From positions 16,833,501 to 16,897,500 of the forward strand of contig CP136896.1 in NCBI GenBank assembly GCA_034359265.1: a stretch of 64,000 nucleotides of DNA, in the 5' to 3' direction. The stretch is from Canna indica. Its lineage: Eukaryota; Streptophyta; Magnoliopsida; Zingiberales; Cannaceae. Both the position numbers and the translations under genes were made by a program. Positions 1 to 11,099 of this stretch are shown piece after piece; positions within the stretch are counted from its first letter, which is position 1, and each line of letters opens with the position of its first letter. A model generated the notes under the pieces. The model was not told the DNA's origin, did not search any database, and worked only from the letters and a program-made list of their open reading frames with translations.

Positions 1-1244
1 ATTGTTTCTGGGGACCTACATCGTGTCTTTCTGCTTGCGGGTGCTCAACGTTGGTGGTTGGGCCCACTTAACGGGTTCTCTTCACTTCTGAGTTTGCAGA
101 GCTCCATTACTGCCCCACCTGTGCTCTTCTCGTCTGGGCCGTTTACTTCAGAGGCCTTTTTGGGCTCTTTGTTCAGTTCGGCCACGAGTCGGATCTTTAT
201 GGATACCGAGGGTCGATTTTCTCACCTGCTGCCATCTGCGCCCCCCCCTTGACTGATTCCTTGGAGTTGATTTTATCTGCTGACCCTTCGAGCCCGACGT
301 TGATTTCAAGCCAGGGGTCGGGCCGATCACTGGATGCACTACTGGCCGCAAGGTTCGGAACAAGACTTCAGGGCCTATTGTTGTCCGTCGTAGCATCAAG
401 CTTTCGGACAAGGCTTATCTTCATCCTCCCCTACGAGTGATATCCAGCAAAGCCGCAATACTTGAAGGCTCTACCGTCGCTTCCCCCAATGATCCTCCTT
501 CAAAAAGCACCACATGTGGTTCTTTTGTCTCCCGAATGGCCAACTGCATCAATCACTACTAGAAATTGGGTCTTCAACAACGGCTATCAGCAATGGACGC
601 TCAAGCCGTTACTATTTGCAACGACATTCTTACGGCCGCTCAAGCCGTTGCAGATATTAATTACCTTAGCAACAGCTTTCTAACAGACACGTTAGCCGTT
701 GCTGATGATAAACTTATCAGCAACGGCTTTCTAACGGACGAGTGAGTCGTTGCTGATAAGTTTATATAGGGCATGCTGCGCGCCCGCCCCTTCCTCCTCC
801 TTCTTCCTCTTCCTCTGCCGCCGCCGCACCTCTTCCGACGCCGCCGCTGCCAACGCCACCGCCCATCCTCGAACGCCAATTCTGACCGTTGATTCCAGGT
901 ATTTCTCGCCGCCCCGCCATCCCCATTGATTCCTAGGTATAATCCGGCCACCGGAACCGCGTACAATGTCCGGACACTGGACTCCGGCGCTAGAAATGCT
1001 ATTTTTTAATTTAATTATTTAATTGTTAATTAATTGTTTAGATTAATTATTTAATTAATTGTTTAATTTGTTTGATTAATTTTTAGAGTTTAGATTAATT
1101 GTTATGATTTAGATTAATTTTTAGATTAATTTAGTTAGATTAATATTTAATAATGATAGGTTAATTATTTAAATAAGTTAAAATGTTGTAGATTAACATT
1201 AATTAATTAGTTAAAATGTTAATTAGTTTGGAGTTGTCCTTAGT

Positions 1245-1381
1245 GGACTTGCGCCGAAATAGTCCACTTCGGACTTGCGCCGGAATCGTCCACTTCGGAC
1301 TCACGCCGAGATCGTCCGATTCGGACTCCTGCCAGAATCGTCTAATTTGGACTCGTGTCGGAATTGTCCACTATGGACTCG
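1245..1381 (+). repeat. 26-bp tandem repeat, about 5 units, inside CACTA-1
   Basis: Units start with GGACT at 1245, 1271, 1297, 1323, 1349 and 1375, giving an exact 26-bp period. The consensus is close to GGACTTGCGCCGGAATCGTC followed by CACTTC. Units are about 70-90% alike. Both halves contain GGAC/GTCC, so each unit is partly palindromic. Confidence 0.85.
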
Positions 1382-1569
1382 AACTGACTCGAAATATTTA
1401 GAAAATAATCATCCATCCGATGAGTTGATATGTTTCACATACGCATCGACGAGTCGGATATGATTTAGCAAAACCATAGACCCGTTCGGGGGTTGTATGT
1501 TCGTGTAAAAGAAATAGATGATCTTTTATACGACGAACAATCCTTGACTTGCCCCTGATTGGACAATTT

Positions 1570-1780
1570 GGGAATATAGTTATTTGTATTGCACTTATAT
1601 TTTTTTTATCCGTTAACTTATTCTAAATTTCGGTAGCATCTCTCTTGTTCTCCGATACACGCTCAGATGATATGCGTATTCGGAGAACTGTAGGGAGATG
1701 CTGCCAAAATTTAGAATGAAGTTAGCGGTTAAAAGAAATACTTAGTGCAATATGAATAAGATAAATCCCGAATGGAATAG
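1570..1780. repeat. Long imperfect hairpin (fold-back) inside CACTA-1
   Basis: The left arm (about 1585-1668: TATTGCACTTATA..., GTTAACTTATTCTAAATTT, GGTAGCATCTC, GTTCTCCGATACACG) is mirrored by the right arm (about 1678-1765: CGTATTCGGAGAAC, GGGAGATGCTGCC, AAATTTAGAATGAAGTTAGC, TAGTGCAATATG). The loop is only about 8-10 nt and the arms pair for roughly 80 nt with scattered mismatches. Weaker pairing may extend outwards to about 1556-1792. Such a transcript would resemble a young miRNA or siRNA precursor; expression is unknown. Confidence 0.8.
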
Positions 1781-2101
1781 GACAATCTCACCTAAAGGCA
1801 TTAACCAAAGAAATTGTCATTGATTGACAGAATCATGTCGACTGATCGAAGTTGGATGTACCGACGTCTTGATGGTTGAGCTTTAACGAATGAGTTTCGA
1901 TTAGGCGTAACATACTTCCTAAATTTCGCATATTCGAATCGGAAATTCGTTAGTGCCGGTGATAAAATCCGATGTCTGTGCCGCATTTGCTTGAATAGAC
2001 AATTTTTGGATCGGGATACTGTCACTCTGCATCTATATAGCAAAGAATTTGCACCAAGATATTTTTTATGGACTTGTCACGGGGAGTCACGTGAAGTCGG
2101 G

Positions 2102-2911
2102 ATGTCGAGCAATCCTGTCGTTCAGACATATGGTGAATCTTCCTCTACTGGTGCTTCTTCATCCAGTCAATCTAATCCCTATAGAACTATGATACTTGAT
2201 AGTCTTGGGGGGTCAATTCTACCTGAATGATAATGTTGATCGGCCAGTTACTCAGACATCAGTCCCACTAGATACTACCATCGATGGGACTGTCCAGCGA
2301 CCCTCCCCGATGGCGGTGTTTGAGCGGACACGCCGTCGAGTGCATGGGACGGGGGAGTACGTCAACAATCGCGCTGCATTTATTATGGTAAGTATATTTG
2401 TTTAAATTATTCATTATATATTTATAATTTAAGTTTTATGAAAAATATTAAATAAAAAATTAAACTCGAGTAGGAGATCTACAGTTAGACGGTGATACAA
2501 CGCAGAGGCACCCCCGAGGACTTTGACGCAGTAGCGTGGGTCGATGCTGCAGGTGGCTAGGACCACGGCCGCGTGTATGGTTTTGCAAATAGTGGTCATG
2601 CGCGAGCCGTGTTAGGGCCACTTGGGGCACTGACCCCTCCGCATGCTGGTGAGCGGCCATCGATCTCTAGGTCCAGAGATAATCATAGTAGCAGGATAAG
2701 GACACTGGAGGAGACGATCGCGCGTCAGACTGAGTTGATGGAGCGTAAGAGTCAGATGATGGCAGATATGCAAGTTATGCTACGCAACTTGTCAGGTCAT
2801 CCCAGAGCAGCAGCATCTGATCCATCATCCTCGAGTCAGTCCACATCGGTGTACACCCAGGCACTCCAGACTCTGTCATATGATCCAGACCATCCTCCAT
2901 CGTCATCGTGA
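2102..2911 (+). pseudogene. Remnant of En/Spm-type ORF (plant transposase Ptta/En/Spm-like C-terminus)
   Basis: Two in-order coding stretches can be seen. At 2102-2400 there is a Ser-rich region followed by a conserved-looking segment (PMAVFERTRRRVHGTGEYVN), which runs into a likely intron (GTAAGT at 2390). At 2573-2911 a segment starting VYGFANSGHA leads into a heptad-like coiled coil (RTLEETIARQTELMERKSQ) and a Ser/Pro-rich tail with a TGA stop. The arrangement VYGF, then coiled coil, then Ser tail resembles the second protein of plant CACTA elements (Transposase_24 type). The N-terminus is missing and the assignment is by resemblance and context. Confidence 0.55.
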
Positions 2912-3198
2912 GATTTATTATTTTTTTATTATATTGACTTTGTTACTTTGATACTATATATATTTCAATTTTATTTTGTTTGGATATTGATACTTAAATT
3001 TTGCATTTGAATAGTTTTTATTCGATTGTGGATAATTATAAATATAAGTATAATTATTTTGATATATATCTAGGTGTATTTGTGATGTGTGAATGGATGT
3101 GTGTATGAGTGTATGGGTGTGTGAGTTATGTATCAGATAATGTATCAATGTATTAATAGAAATTTGGAATTTCAAAGTTTTTTCGGTATCAGTATCTA

Positions 3199-3571
3199 GT
3201 AATCAGCAACGGTTTTCCCACAACCGTCCGTGGGAAAGTCGTTACTAAAAGTGTATGGAAAGCCATTGCTGAAGACCTACAGCAACAGCTTAGCAACGGT
3301 CTTTCACTAACGGCGTTGCTACGGACACACGGGCCATTGCTAATAATTGTTATCAGCAACGGAACCAGGTCCGTGGCAAAACCGTTGCTGATAGTATTAT
3401 TAGCAACGGCCCGAGCGGCCATTGTTGATCCGTTGCTAAATTATCAGCAACTCGTTTTTCTGCCACGGCTCCGTTGCAACGGGCGGAGCCGTTGCACACC
3501 GTTGCTGATGGTTTTCAGCAATGGATCAGCAACGGCTAAAGCCGTTGCTGATGCCCATTATTCTAGTAGTG
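3199..3571 (+). repeat. Right subterminal repeat array of CACTA-1
   Basis: Many copies of CAGCAACGG / CCGTTGCTG occur in both orientations at 10-30 bp spacing up to the terminus. The left end (about 570-760) has the same motif more sparsely. These arrays are where En/Spm-type proteins bind. Confidence 0.8.
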
Positions 3572-5045
3572 AATTCTGATACCTTTGAGGTAATCCAGGA
3601 TCTTGGTTTTATCTGTACGGGTTCTCAGGAGGCCATTCTCAGGTGATCGAGGCGTGATGGTACCTTTTATGCTCCCCTTTGTAGTAGCTATTTGCTTTTA
3701 TGGACTCGTTTAAATTTTGTGCTATATTTTAGAATGTTCGGGGTCTTAATCGCTTGTCTAAGCGATATATGGTCAAGCAACTAGTCAGGGATGAGTGTTG
3801 TAGTGTTGTTTTTCTCTATGAAACCAAATTAGCTAGTGTTTCTAGTCGTATTTTCAAGCAACTTTCTGGCTTTATAGCTCGTAATTCAGATCATTTTGTG
3901 GCTTCTAATGCGGTGGGTCTCTCTGGTGGTTTACTCATGTTTTGGAATATGTTCTTATGGTCACTTGTCTCAAGTGTTATTGGCGACTTCTCAATATCCA
4001 TGATTCTTAAATCTGTTAGATCCGACATCACTTTTAACTTTATCAGTGTTTACGGGCCTCCGAATCGATCGCTTAGTCGGGGCTTTATCAATAACTTATA
4101 TTCTATCTTGGAGGGGGCCCACAACTACCTTATTATCGGTGGAGATTTTAATCTCACAAAAGATGATAGCGAGCGTCTCAATTGTCATGGGGCACCAGAG
4201 GACTTTAGGGATTTCGCATCTTTCATTGCCGATAATGAACTTATTGAATTACCTATTGCTGGGTCCCCGTTCATGTGGACCAATAATCAGACACCTCCAA
4301 CGTTAGCTAAATTGGATCAGATCCTTGTCAACTGTGTAGTTTTTAGCTCCTTGTTGAATCTCAAAATCGTCAATGGCTCCAGATGTTTCTCTGATCACAC
4401 CCCCCTTTTATTTGCCGAGACTCTACGCCTCTCTGAGGCCGCTCGCCCTTTAGGATGGAGGCTTTTTGGTTTAACCAGGCTGAGTTTGCAGATATTATTT
4501 CGGCTGGTCTTTCTCGGCCTTCTTTTGGGATTGCTTGCACGGGTCAATACCCTAGTTAGTGGATTCGGTCTTGGAAGTCTTTGTGATGTAATTTAAAAGT
4601 TTGGGGCACCCTAGAGAAAAGCTCCTTGAAGCATAGACGTAAAGCTCTTGAGGATAGAATTCTAGAGCTTGGCAACTCTATTGATCAGGGTCTTAGCTCC
4701 CCCTGTTGGCTTTAGGTTTTCAACCTTTGTCTTAATATCTTAATCTCGATTTTGATGAAAACAAATATGAAACTAATATTTCGTCGAGAAATCTTTCAAG
4801 TTTCATATCAGTTAGCGTTCGATGTCCTCAATCGGATAAATCGGAAGAAATCGGAAAATCAGAAGGACATTGATCATCGCGCTCGGGTTCGTCGCAGAAT
4901 TTCTTGAAGATCAACGTGTACACCAAAGACGTATTGGACGAGCTCAAAGATCACATGGAAAGCTCTCAAAGATGATGCTCGTTGAAAGCCGGAACCCGGA
5001 AATGAAGCGCGCAGGAAAAAGGGCTAAAAAATAAAATTCAGCCTA

Positions 5046-5340
5046 AATTCGGTTGACTGGGCGATCGACTGAACAGGGTAAGAAAAAGGCCAGTAGCCTT
5101 GTCGGTTGACCGGTCGGTCGATCGAACACTGTCGAAAATAGGCAGTGGCTACTTCGGTCGATCGACAGAGGCCTAAAAAGGGCAGCAACCCTAGAGATCG
5201 ATCGATCGGTCGATCGGACTGGGTTTGCTGAAGACGCAAGATCACGTCGGTCGACCGACTGGTCGACCGAATGCGGGATCGAAGGATCTTGCGTTTGGGC
5301 GGTCGACCCGTCGATCGACCGACCAATCGATCGACGGCCT
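5046..5340 (+). repeat. TCGACC/GGTCGA dyad array in U3 of the solo LTR
   Basis: Dense GGTCGATCGACC- and TCGGTCGACCGA-type dyads occur every 10-60 bp, immediately upstream of the TATA box at 5385. The same block is in the same promoter position in both LTRs of the copia element (13735-14120 and 20515-20915). Confidence 0.8.
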
Positions 5341-5384
5341 ACAACGAATTTTCTATCCGTTGAGCTGTCGTTTCTTCTTGAGGG

Positions 5385-5393
5385 TATAAATAT
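5385..5393 (+). promoter_or_regulatory. TATA box of solo LTR
   Basis: TATAAATAT lies about two thirds into the U3/R side of the LTR and aligns in position with TTATAAATA in the homologous LTRs at about 13690 and 20462 (minus strand). Confidence 0.6.
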
Positions 5394-8300
5394 ACCTCAT
5401 ACCACTCATTTAACCTCATTCTCCCACTCTTACAGATATCATTGAGCATTCTAAGGGAGTTTAGAGCCTTCCAAAAGATTGATTGCTTGCACTCTGTTTC
5501 TTTTCGCAGACATCTTCTTCAAGTGCACAAGCCGGGTTCAACTCGAGTTTTGATCAAGCTCATTCCTTGACGAGTTGAAGGCGCCAAAGGCTTGCAAAGG
5601 AGCATTAATCTTTGGTTTAATCTTTTAACTCTTTTGATTGTATTTTAACTGTTTATTTGAACACATCTTTATTTGATTTGTGAGTTTGTAAGACCTAGGG
5701 TGTTAGGTCTTCTTGTGTGGAAGTGGTTACCTAGTGTTAGGTGTAAAGTCACTTGTGTAAACTTAGTGTTTACTAGGATTAATTTAGTTGTCCCTTAGGG
5801 TTGAGGTGGAAGAGTGCTCTTGATAAGAAGACAGAGACTTCCGGGTGTGGAAGTACCTTAGGTCGAGAGTGCGACTCTTCGAGTGGAAAGTTCTCTGTGC
5901 AAGGGAAACAAAAATTAATCTAGTAAAACTAGTTTGAAAATTCTAAGTGGGGTGCTTAGGAAGTGGAGTAGGCATTAGGTCCGAACCACTATAAATTATC
6001 GTGTTTACGTTGATTTTTTGTTTGTTTTAATTGCTTAATTATTTATCGCTTCCGCATTCAATCATTAAATCGCAAATTGCCTAAACGATTAAATTAGAAT
6101 TTAGACTACTTGATTTAGTAAACACATTATTCACCCTCCCTCTAGTGTCGCCATTTTGCTTTCATTCCCGTGGAATGTGCTATTCTTAAATCTTCTAAGG
6201 AGGAATTAGACAAGCTCTACAACAATGAGGATATTTTTTGGCGGCAACGTGTGAAAAAGAGATGGATCCGGGAGGGAGATCGTAATACCCGATATTTTCA
6301 ACAATGTGCTTCCTTCTGAAAAAGAACAAACTGGATTTCCTTTCTCCACACTGACCGAGATGTTATTCAGGACCACGCTCAAATCTCCGAGATATTCAGA
6401 TCTCACTTCGTCAGGGTTCTTGGCTCTGCTCAGAAACCTTTGCTGGGTATACATTGGGGTTCTCTACTTGAATCTCATAGTAACTTACTACTTGGTCTAG
6501 ATGCTCCTTTCTCGTACTGTGAAGTTAAAGAGGGCATTAAACATTCCAAGAATTACAAAGCACTAGGGCCTGACGGTTTGACCATGGAGTTTTTTTAAGA
6601 AGTTTTGGAATCTTATTGGGGCTGATTTGGTTGTCCTCCTCAACGATCTGCTTCTTTGTCCTGAAGATCTCAAATGCATTAACTCTGCCTTTATCACACT
6701 TATTCCGAAGAAAGAAAACGCAGCTACTACCACAGACTTTTGTCCTATCAATCTTGAGAACAGTTTGGTTAAGATTTTCTCCAAGCTTCTAGCTAACAGA
6801 CTCCCCTCGCTCATGACCTCCCTCATTGACAACAAACAAGGGGCCTTTACGCAAGGTCGTAGTACCTTGGACTGCTTCCATACGATCTCTGAAACTGTGT
6901 GGGCTTGCAACTCCACTGACCGCAATTCATGTATCATAAAATTTGACTTCGCTCGCGCCTTTGACTCTATTAGTTGGGACTACATTGAGGATATGCTGAA
7001 TGCGAGGGGCTTCCCTCCTCGCTGGACTTCTTGGATCCTTCAACTTCTCCAATTTGCCTCATCTGCTGTACTCATTAATGGATCTCCTAGCAACTCCTTC
7101 ATTCATCGATGGGGGCTTCGGCAGGGGAACCCTATCTCTCCCCTGATATTCAATTTGGTGGCTGATGTTCTTTCTAGACTCATCAGCAGAGTTGCGTCTT
7201 TGGGACCCATACAAGGGGTTCTTCACGACATTGTTCCATATGGCATCTCTCATGTCTTCTATGCTGACGACTTGATAATGTTCTGCAAGGCCGACTCTTT
7301 ATGCTTCAAAAAGGTTAGACTTCTCTTCAAATGTTTCAAATTAGCTTCCGGGCTTCACATCAACAATGATAAGACTTGCGTCATTCATATTGGAGAGGAT
7401 TCTTCGATTGCAAGCAATCTGGCTCGTACTCTTGGATGCTCTGTCGGCACTTTCCCAATCAAATACCTTTGTCTTCCTCTAAGAATCGGGAAACAACTTA
7501 AGGATGATTGGCACACTCTCATTGCAAAATTGGATAAGGTATTGGCAGCTTGGCAGGGCTTAAACCTATCTCGTGCGGGGAGACTCACATTAATCAATTG
7601 CACACTGACTAGTCAAGCATTCTATTTGCTCTCTCTCTCTTCTTTGTTCCGTGTTGGGTCATCGAACGACTCGATCAACGTAGACGCCATTTTCTTTGGT
7701 GTGGCTCAAGAGATTCTAGCTGCCAAGGTAAAGCTCTTATTGGTTGGTCTACTCTACTAAGGGACCTTGAGGACGGCGGTCTTGGCTTGATCAACATTCA
7801 ACTCCACAACAAGGCTCGTTTGATTAATTGGTTGTGGAAGGTTCGGACTCGAAAAGACCTCATTTGGACCACTTTGGTGACTTCCATCTATTCCTCTTCC
7901 TTGGGGTTAGGGAATCAAGATAGAATCTCACTCTCGCCGGTATGGAGAAGTATATGTGACTATTGGGATATTTTTAAGCTCTCCACCAATTTCACTGTTG
8001 GGAGAGTTTCTACGATCCGCTTTTGGTCAGATCGTTGGTTGGAAGGGTCCTCTCCTGATTGCAAATATCCTCATATGCTCTTGCAAGCGACCAAGATGGC
8101 CTCATTGCAGATCTTAAAGTATATGATTCGGTAGGTATCTCTTGTGGATGGAACATATAGTTCACAAACTACATTCCTTATGAAGACCTCTTTCAGCTCA
8201 TGACCGACATTCAAGATTTCTTATACCGCTCTGAAAATGATTTGATTCACTAGAAGTGGTCGACCACCAAGGATTTCTCAACACAATCTATCTACTGTAT

Positions 8301-8895
8301 TCTCAACTACGTACCGTGGCATCAAGGACATTCACTACACTTACCTTTGGCAAGCCAGTTGTCCACGTAACGTCTCAATATTGAATTGGTTCGCCTTAAA
8401 GGAAAAATTGCATACCAAGGACAAATTAATCAGGCACGGTGGTCAGTTGGACCCTTTGTATTTGCTCTATGGATCTGCGCTTGAATCTCACGATCATCTA
8501 TTTCATGACTACTCCTTCACCAAACTAGGATGAGAACGAATGCTTTCTTTCTCTAATCTGGATTTCTTCCCTTTGCCTTTCGAACCATGGGCAGTGAGTT
8601 GCTCGGATTCTCCTCCAGTCAAACTCCTCAAATTCAAAGCTCTCATGATTTGGAAATGAAAAATATGGCTAGAGCGGAACAACCGTTGTTTTAACTCTCT
8701 TTCACATCAAAGTTCTGCTGTGGCCATAGACGGGCAATGTTGTTTAAGCTCTTCGCTTAACCTCTTTCCTTGTTTTAATATTTCTAATATTTTCAATCTT
8801 TTGTCGCTTTTTTATCTAGCTCACTCTCATATTTGTATTTCTCAATTCTCTTGATAAATACAAGGTTCATATTTTCAAAATAATAATAATAATCA

Positions 8896-9476
8896 ATGCT
8901 TTCACCACTTATTTGATTCTAAGAAAAATCATCAAACAAATAGTTTCAGAAGTGGAAACTATGAGAGACTCGGACCGTAGATTCTAAAGAGGGGAACTCC
9001 CAATTGAAGCGTGAGAGATTAAGATTTGGTGCCTTATTCACTCACATCTTAGGGCTAGTTAAATTTGCAAGGAGTCACTGCCATATATCCATTCAAGGAA
9101 ATGCCCACATGAAGCAATCGGGTGGAATAGTAGCTACTCATCCTATATTGTGAAGCAATCATGACCATATAATGAATTAATCAAGTACTTCCTTGTGGAC
9201 GAGATCACGAAGTACACGAGAATTAAGCCGAACGTGTTGGGATAGCAAAACTCGTGGGTGCCAATGGCACCTTCTCCGTCACCCCTGCTTCGCACATCGG
9301 AGGAGCTCGAGGAGTCCATGAACTACAATGATGCCAACTTTGGCAAAGATGATTGGAAACTAGCGTAGTGCTCGATGGTCCATAGCTATGACATTCCTCT
9401 TGCACTAGTTAACCGAATCGCATTAATAATAAATAGTCCGTTACTAAATGATTAACTAATTATTAAAAAAAATAAA
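8896..9476. other. No recognised gene; unique-looking spacer
   Basis: Mixed-composition sequence between LINE-A and the fold-back element. A short open stretch on the plus strand around 9240-9366 (NSWVPMAPSPSPLLRTSEEL) could be a relic exon, but nothing in it is recognisable and both sides are closed by stops. Confidence 0.4.
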
Positions 9477-10770
9477 GAAAATCATATTTTTAGTTTCTAC
9501 AGTTTGCTCGAATTTTGATTTTAGTCCTTATAATTTCAAAATTTTAATTTTAGTCCCTACACTTTATTTCCATTTAGGATTTAGTCCCTACTGTCACATG
9601 GGGCCTAAACGAAGTTGGCGTGGATAACAGATGCTAACCGGACATTGCTGACGTGGACCTATAAGGACCAACTTTGTAAACTATGAGAACTAAAACCAAA
9701 ATTCAAGTAAACTATAAAAACCAAAATTATTATTTTTAAAAAAAAATTAAAAAAATCACAATATATTTTTAATTTTATTTTTAAATAATTATAATATTTA
9801 CAAATAATTAAATTAAGCATACTACAATAATTTACGTTAATTTGGGTAGATTTAAACTAAATCATCATTAGGCATCGATTTTTATTCGTTAATTACCCTA
9901 ATTTAGCGTGAATTCTGCAGTGGTTGCAGAATTTGAAAACTCGCTCTCTCGATCTGTTCATCTCTTTACTGATCACCTCCTCACCTCTATTTTGATCCTA
10001 AGTTTAGTGCATTCAAAGCGATTTAAATTAGAGTTCGAACGTTAAAAAGTATTGATTTTCACTCTAATAAATATCAGTTATCCATGAATATCCCTTAATA
10101 ATGCCCACGAAATCGTAACAATAATATTGTATTATGGTGTTGCCACTACAGCAAATGCAAGAAAAACCAACATTTATTAGAGTGAAAATTAATACTTTTT
10201 GACGTTCGAAATTTAATTTAACCGCTTTGAATATGCCAAATTTAGTATCAAAATGGAGGTGAGGATGTGATCAGTGAAAAGATGAGCAGATCGAGAGTGC
10301 AAGTTTTCAAATTCTGCAACCACTACGAAATTCACGCTAAATTAGGGTAATTAACGAATAAAAATCGACGCCCAATGACGGCGTCGATTTAAATCTATCC
10401 AAATTAACGTAAATTACTTTAGTTTGTTCAATTTTAATATTTTTAAATATTATAATTATTTATAAATAAATTTAAAAATATATTGTAATTTTTTATACTT
10501 CTTAAGAAAAATAATAATTTTGGTTCCTATAGTTTACTTGAATTTTGGTTTTAGTCCCCATAGTTTACAAAGTTGGTCCCCGCAGGTCCACGTTAGTAAT
10601 ATCTAGTCAGCATCTATTATCCATATCAGTTCCGTTTAGGCCTCATATGACGGTAGGGACCAAATCCTAAACGGAAATAAAGTGTGGGGACTAAAACCAA
10701 AATTTTAAAACTATGGGGACTAAAACTAAAATTCGAGCAAACTATGGGTACCGAAAGTATGATTTAAATT
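9477..10770. mobile_element. Fold-back DNA element, copy 1 (MULE-like, long inverted repeat)
   Basis: Almost the whole element is one inverted repeat. The left arm (GAAAATCATA..., TTTGCTCGAATTTTG, GGCCTAAACGAAGTTGGCGT, CTGACGTGGACCTATA, then GCGTGAATTCTGCAGTGGTT) is mirrored from about 10160 to 10770, leaving a loop of about 80-100 bp near 10070-10160. Arms are about 600 bp. It carries no coding region. A second copy at 59401-60505 has clear 9-10-bp target duplications, which together with the long inverted arms suggests a Mutator-like origin. The duplication of this copy is not clear, so its ends are approximate. Confidence 0.8.
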
Positions 10771-11090
10771 GAAACTATTAAGAAATCCTTGTAAATATTT
10801 TAAGCCAAAAGTGAACCAAACAATAAAGTTATACCCTAAGCTACATCTTTATTTTTAAATTAAATTAATATTATTAATATACAAGTAAAATTTATTTTAA
10901 TTACGGATACCGCAAAATAACAATCAAAATCGAACCGATTTTAAACGATTATCTAAACCTACTAAACAAAATCAAAATCGATCAACAAAAATACTATCCA
11001 TAACCAAATTTGATTTGTAGTTCAGTTAGTCGTTAATTGCGGTTAACTAATTTTAATTTTCATCCCTAATAGTCTAGTCTAAGTTGTTAT
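10771..11090. other. AT-rich spacer, no gene seen
   Basis: Low-complexity AT-rich DNA with repeated AAATCGAACCGATTTT-like stretches near 10930-11000, reminiscent of decayed transposon ends. No coding sense. Confidence 0.4.
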
Positions 11091-11099
11091 TTCTTAAAT

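Larger units (their letters stand above)
554..3571 (+). mobile_element. CACTA-1 (En/Spm superfamily) DNA transposon
   Basis: The element begins CACTACTAGAAAT and ends ATTCTAGTAGTG, inverted CACTA termini, with a 3-bp AAT target duplication. Both ends are packed with short subterminal repeats around GCAACGGCT / AGCCGTTGC (about 570-760 and 3199-3560), the usual transposase-binding arrays. Inside are a 26-bp tandem array (1245-1381), a long hairpin (about 1570-1780) and an En/Spm-type ORF remnant (about 2102-2911). At 3.0 kb it is shorter than most autonomous CACTAs and no main transposase (TnpD-like) is visible, so it is probably non-autonomous. A relative lies in opposite orientation at 26801-36890. 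Confidence 0.92.
551..3574 (+). repeat. Target-site duplication of CACTA-1 (AAT/AAT)
   Basis: AAT at 551-553 is repeated at 3572-3574, directly flanking the CACTACTAG...CTAGTAGTG termini. A 3-bp duplication is the hallmark of CACTA (En/Spm) transposition. Removing 554-3574 restores an open LINE ORF1 frame. Confidence 0.85.
58..3646 (+). pseudogene. LINE-A ORF1, C-terminal part, split by a CACTA element
   Basis: The frame read from 284 through 553, skipping the CACTA element and one AAT copy, continues at 3575 and stays open to TGA at 3644-3646. The 3' piece reads as a basic, Ser/Pro-rich tail (RKVRNKTSGPIVVRRS around 330-400, then FEVIQDLGFICTG after the insertion). Upstream (58-252) the Ser/Pro-rich reading is in another frame, with a change of frame around the C-run at 241-248. 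The DUF4283 and zinc-knuckle parts expected of ORF1 would lie left of the window. Identification rests on position directly before an endonuclease ORF; sequence recognition alone is weak. Confidence 0.6.
4704..6164 (+). mobile_element. Copia-type solo LTR inserted in LINE-A ORF2
   Basis: The segment begins TGTTGG and ends TTTCA, is 1461 bp long and has no internal coding region. It is homologous, in opposite orientation, to the LTRs of the complete copia element at 13024-21245: same start TGTTGGCTT, same TCGACC-rich block, same TATA and the same CTAGTGTC near the end. The target duplication is CCCCC (4699-4703) and TTCCC (6165-6169), differing by two C-to-T changes. Removing it rejoins the LINE ORF2 frame exactly. 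A solo LTR arises by recombination between the two LTRs of a full element. Confidence 0.85.
3700..8720 (+). pseudogene. LINE-A ORF2: endonuclease / reverse transcriptase, dead
   Basis: ATG 3700 is followed in frame by TAG at 3730-3732 where the family has Trp, directly before NVRGLNRLSKRY. The AP-endonuclease domain runs to about 4450 (YGPPNR, GGDFNLTKDD, SDHTPLLF), with a frameshift near 4445. After the solo LTR the frame resumes (VECAILKSSKEELDKLYNN from about 6170). Reverse transcriptase motifs lie in one 377-codon stretch from 6627: FIKFDFARAFDS-like block near 6945, QGNPISPLIF near 7120, YADD at 7259-7270. A frameshift near 7660 follows, then GGLGLINIQLHNKA. The zf-RVT region (about 8250-8520) has lost its cysteines. 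The element cannot make an active protein. Confidence 0.9.
1..8895 (+). mobile_element. LINE-A: L1-type non-LTR retrotransposon, 5' end outside the window
   Basis: A plus-strand LINE enters from the left edge. In order it shows the 3' part of ORF1 (to the stop at 3646), a 53-nt spacer, ORF2 from ATG 3700 with endonuclease, reverse transcriptase (YADD) and a degenerate zf-RVT region, then a 3' UTR ending in an AATAATAATAAT tail near 8878-8893, as is usual for plant L1 elements. It is split by a CACTA element (554-3571) and a solo LTR (4704-6164); the LINE itself is about 4.4 kb here. No RNase H domain is visible after the zf-RVT region, unlike LINE-C at 55-64 kb. Stops and frameshifts show it is dead. 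The left boundary and target duplication cannot be seen. Confidence 0.9.

Noticed and set aside
4704..6164. Possibility that this is a complete small retrotransposon or gene with promoter
   Set aside because: Only one LTR, homologous to single LTRs at 13024 and 19796; no primer site or polypurine tract pair inside.
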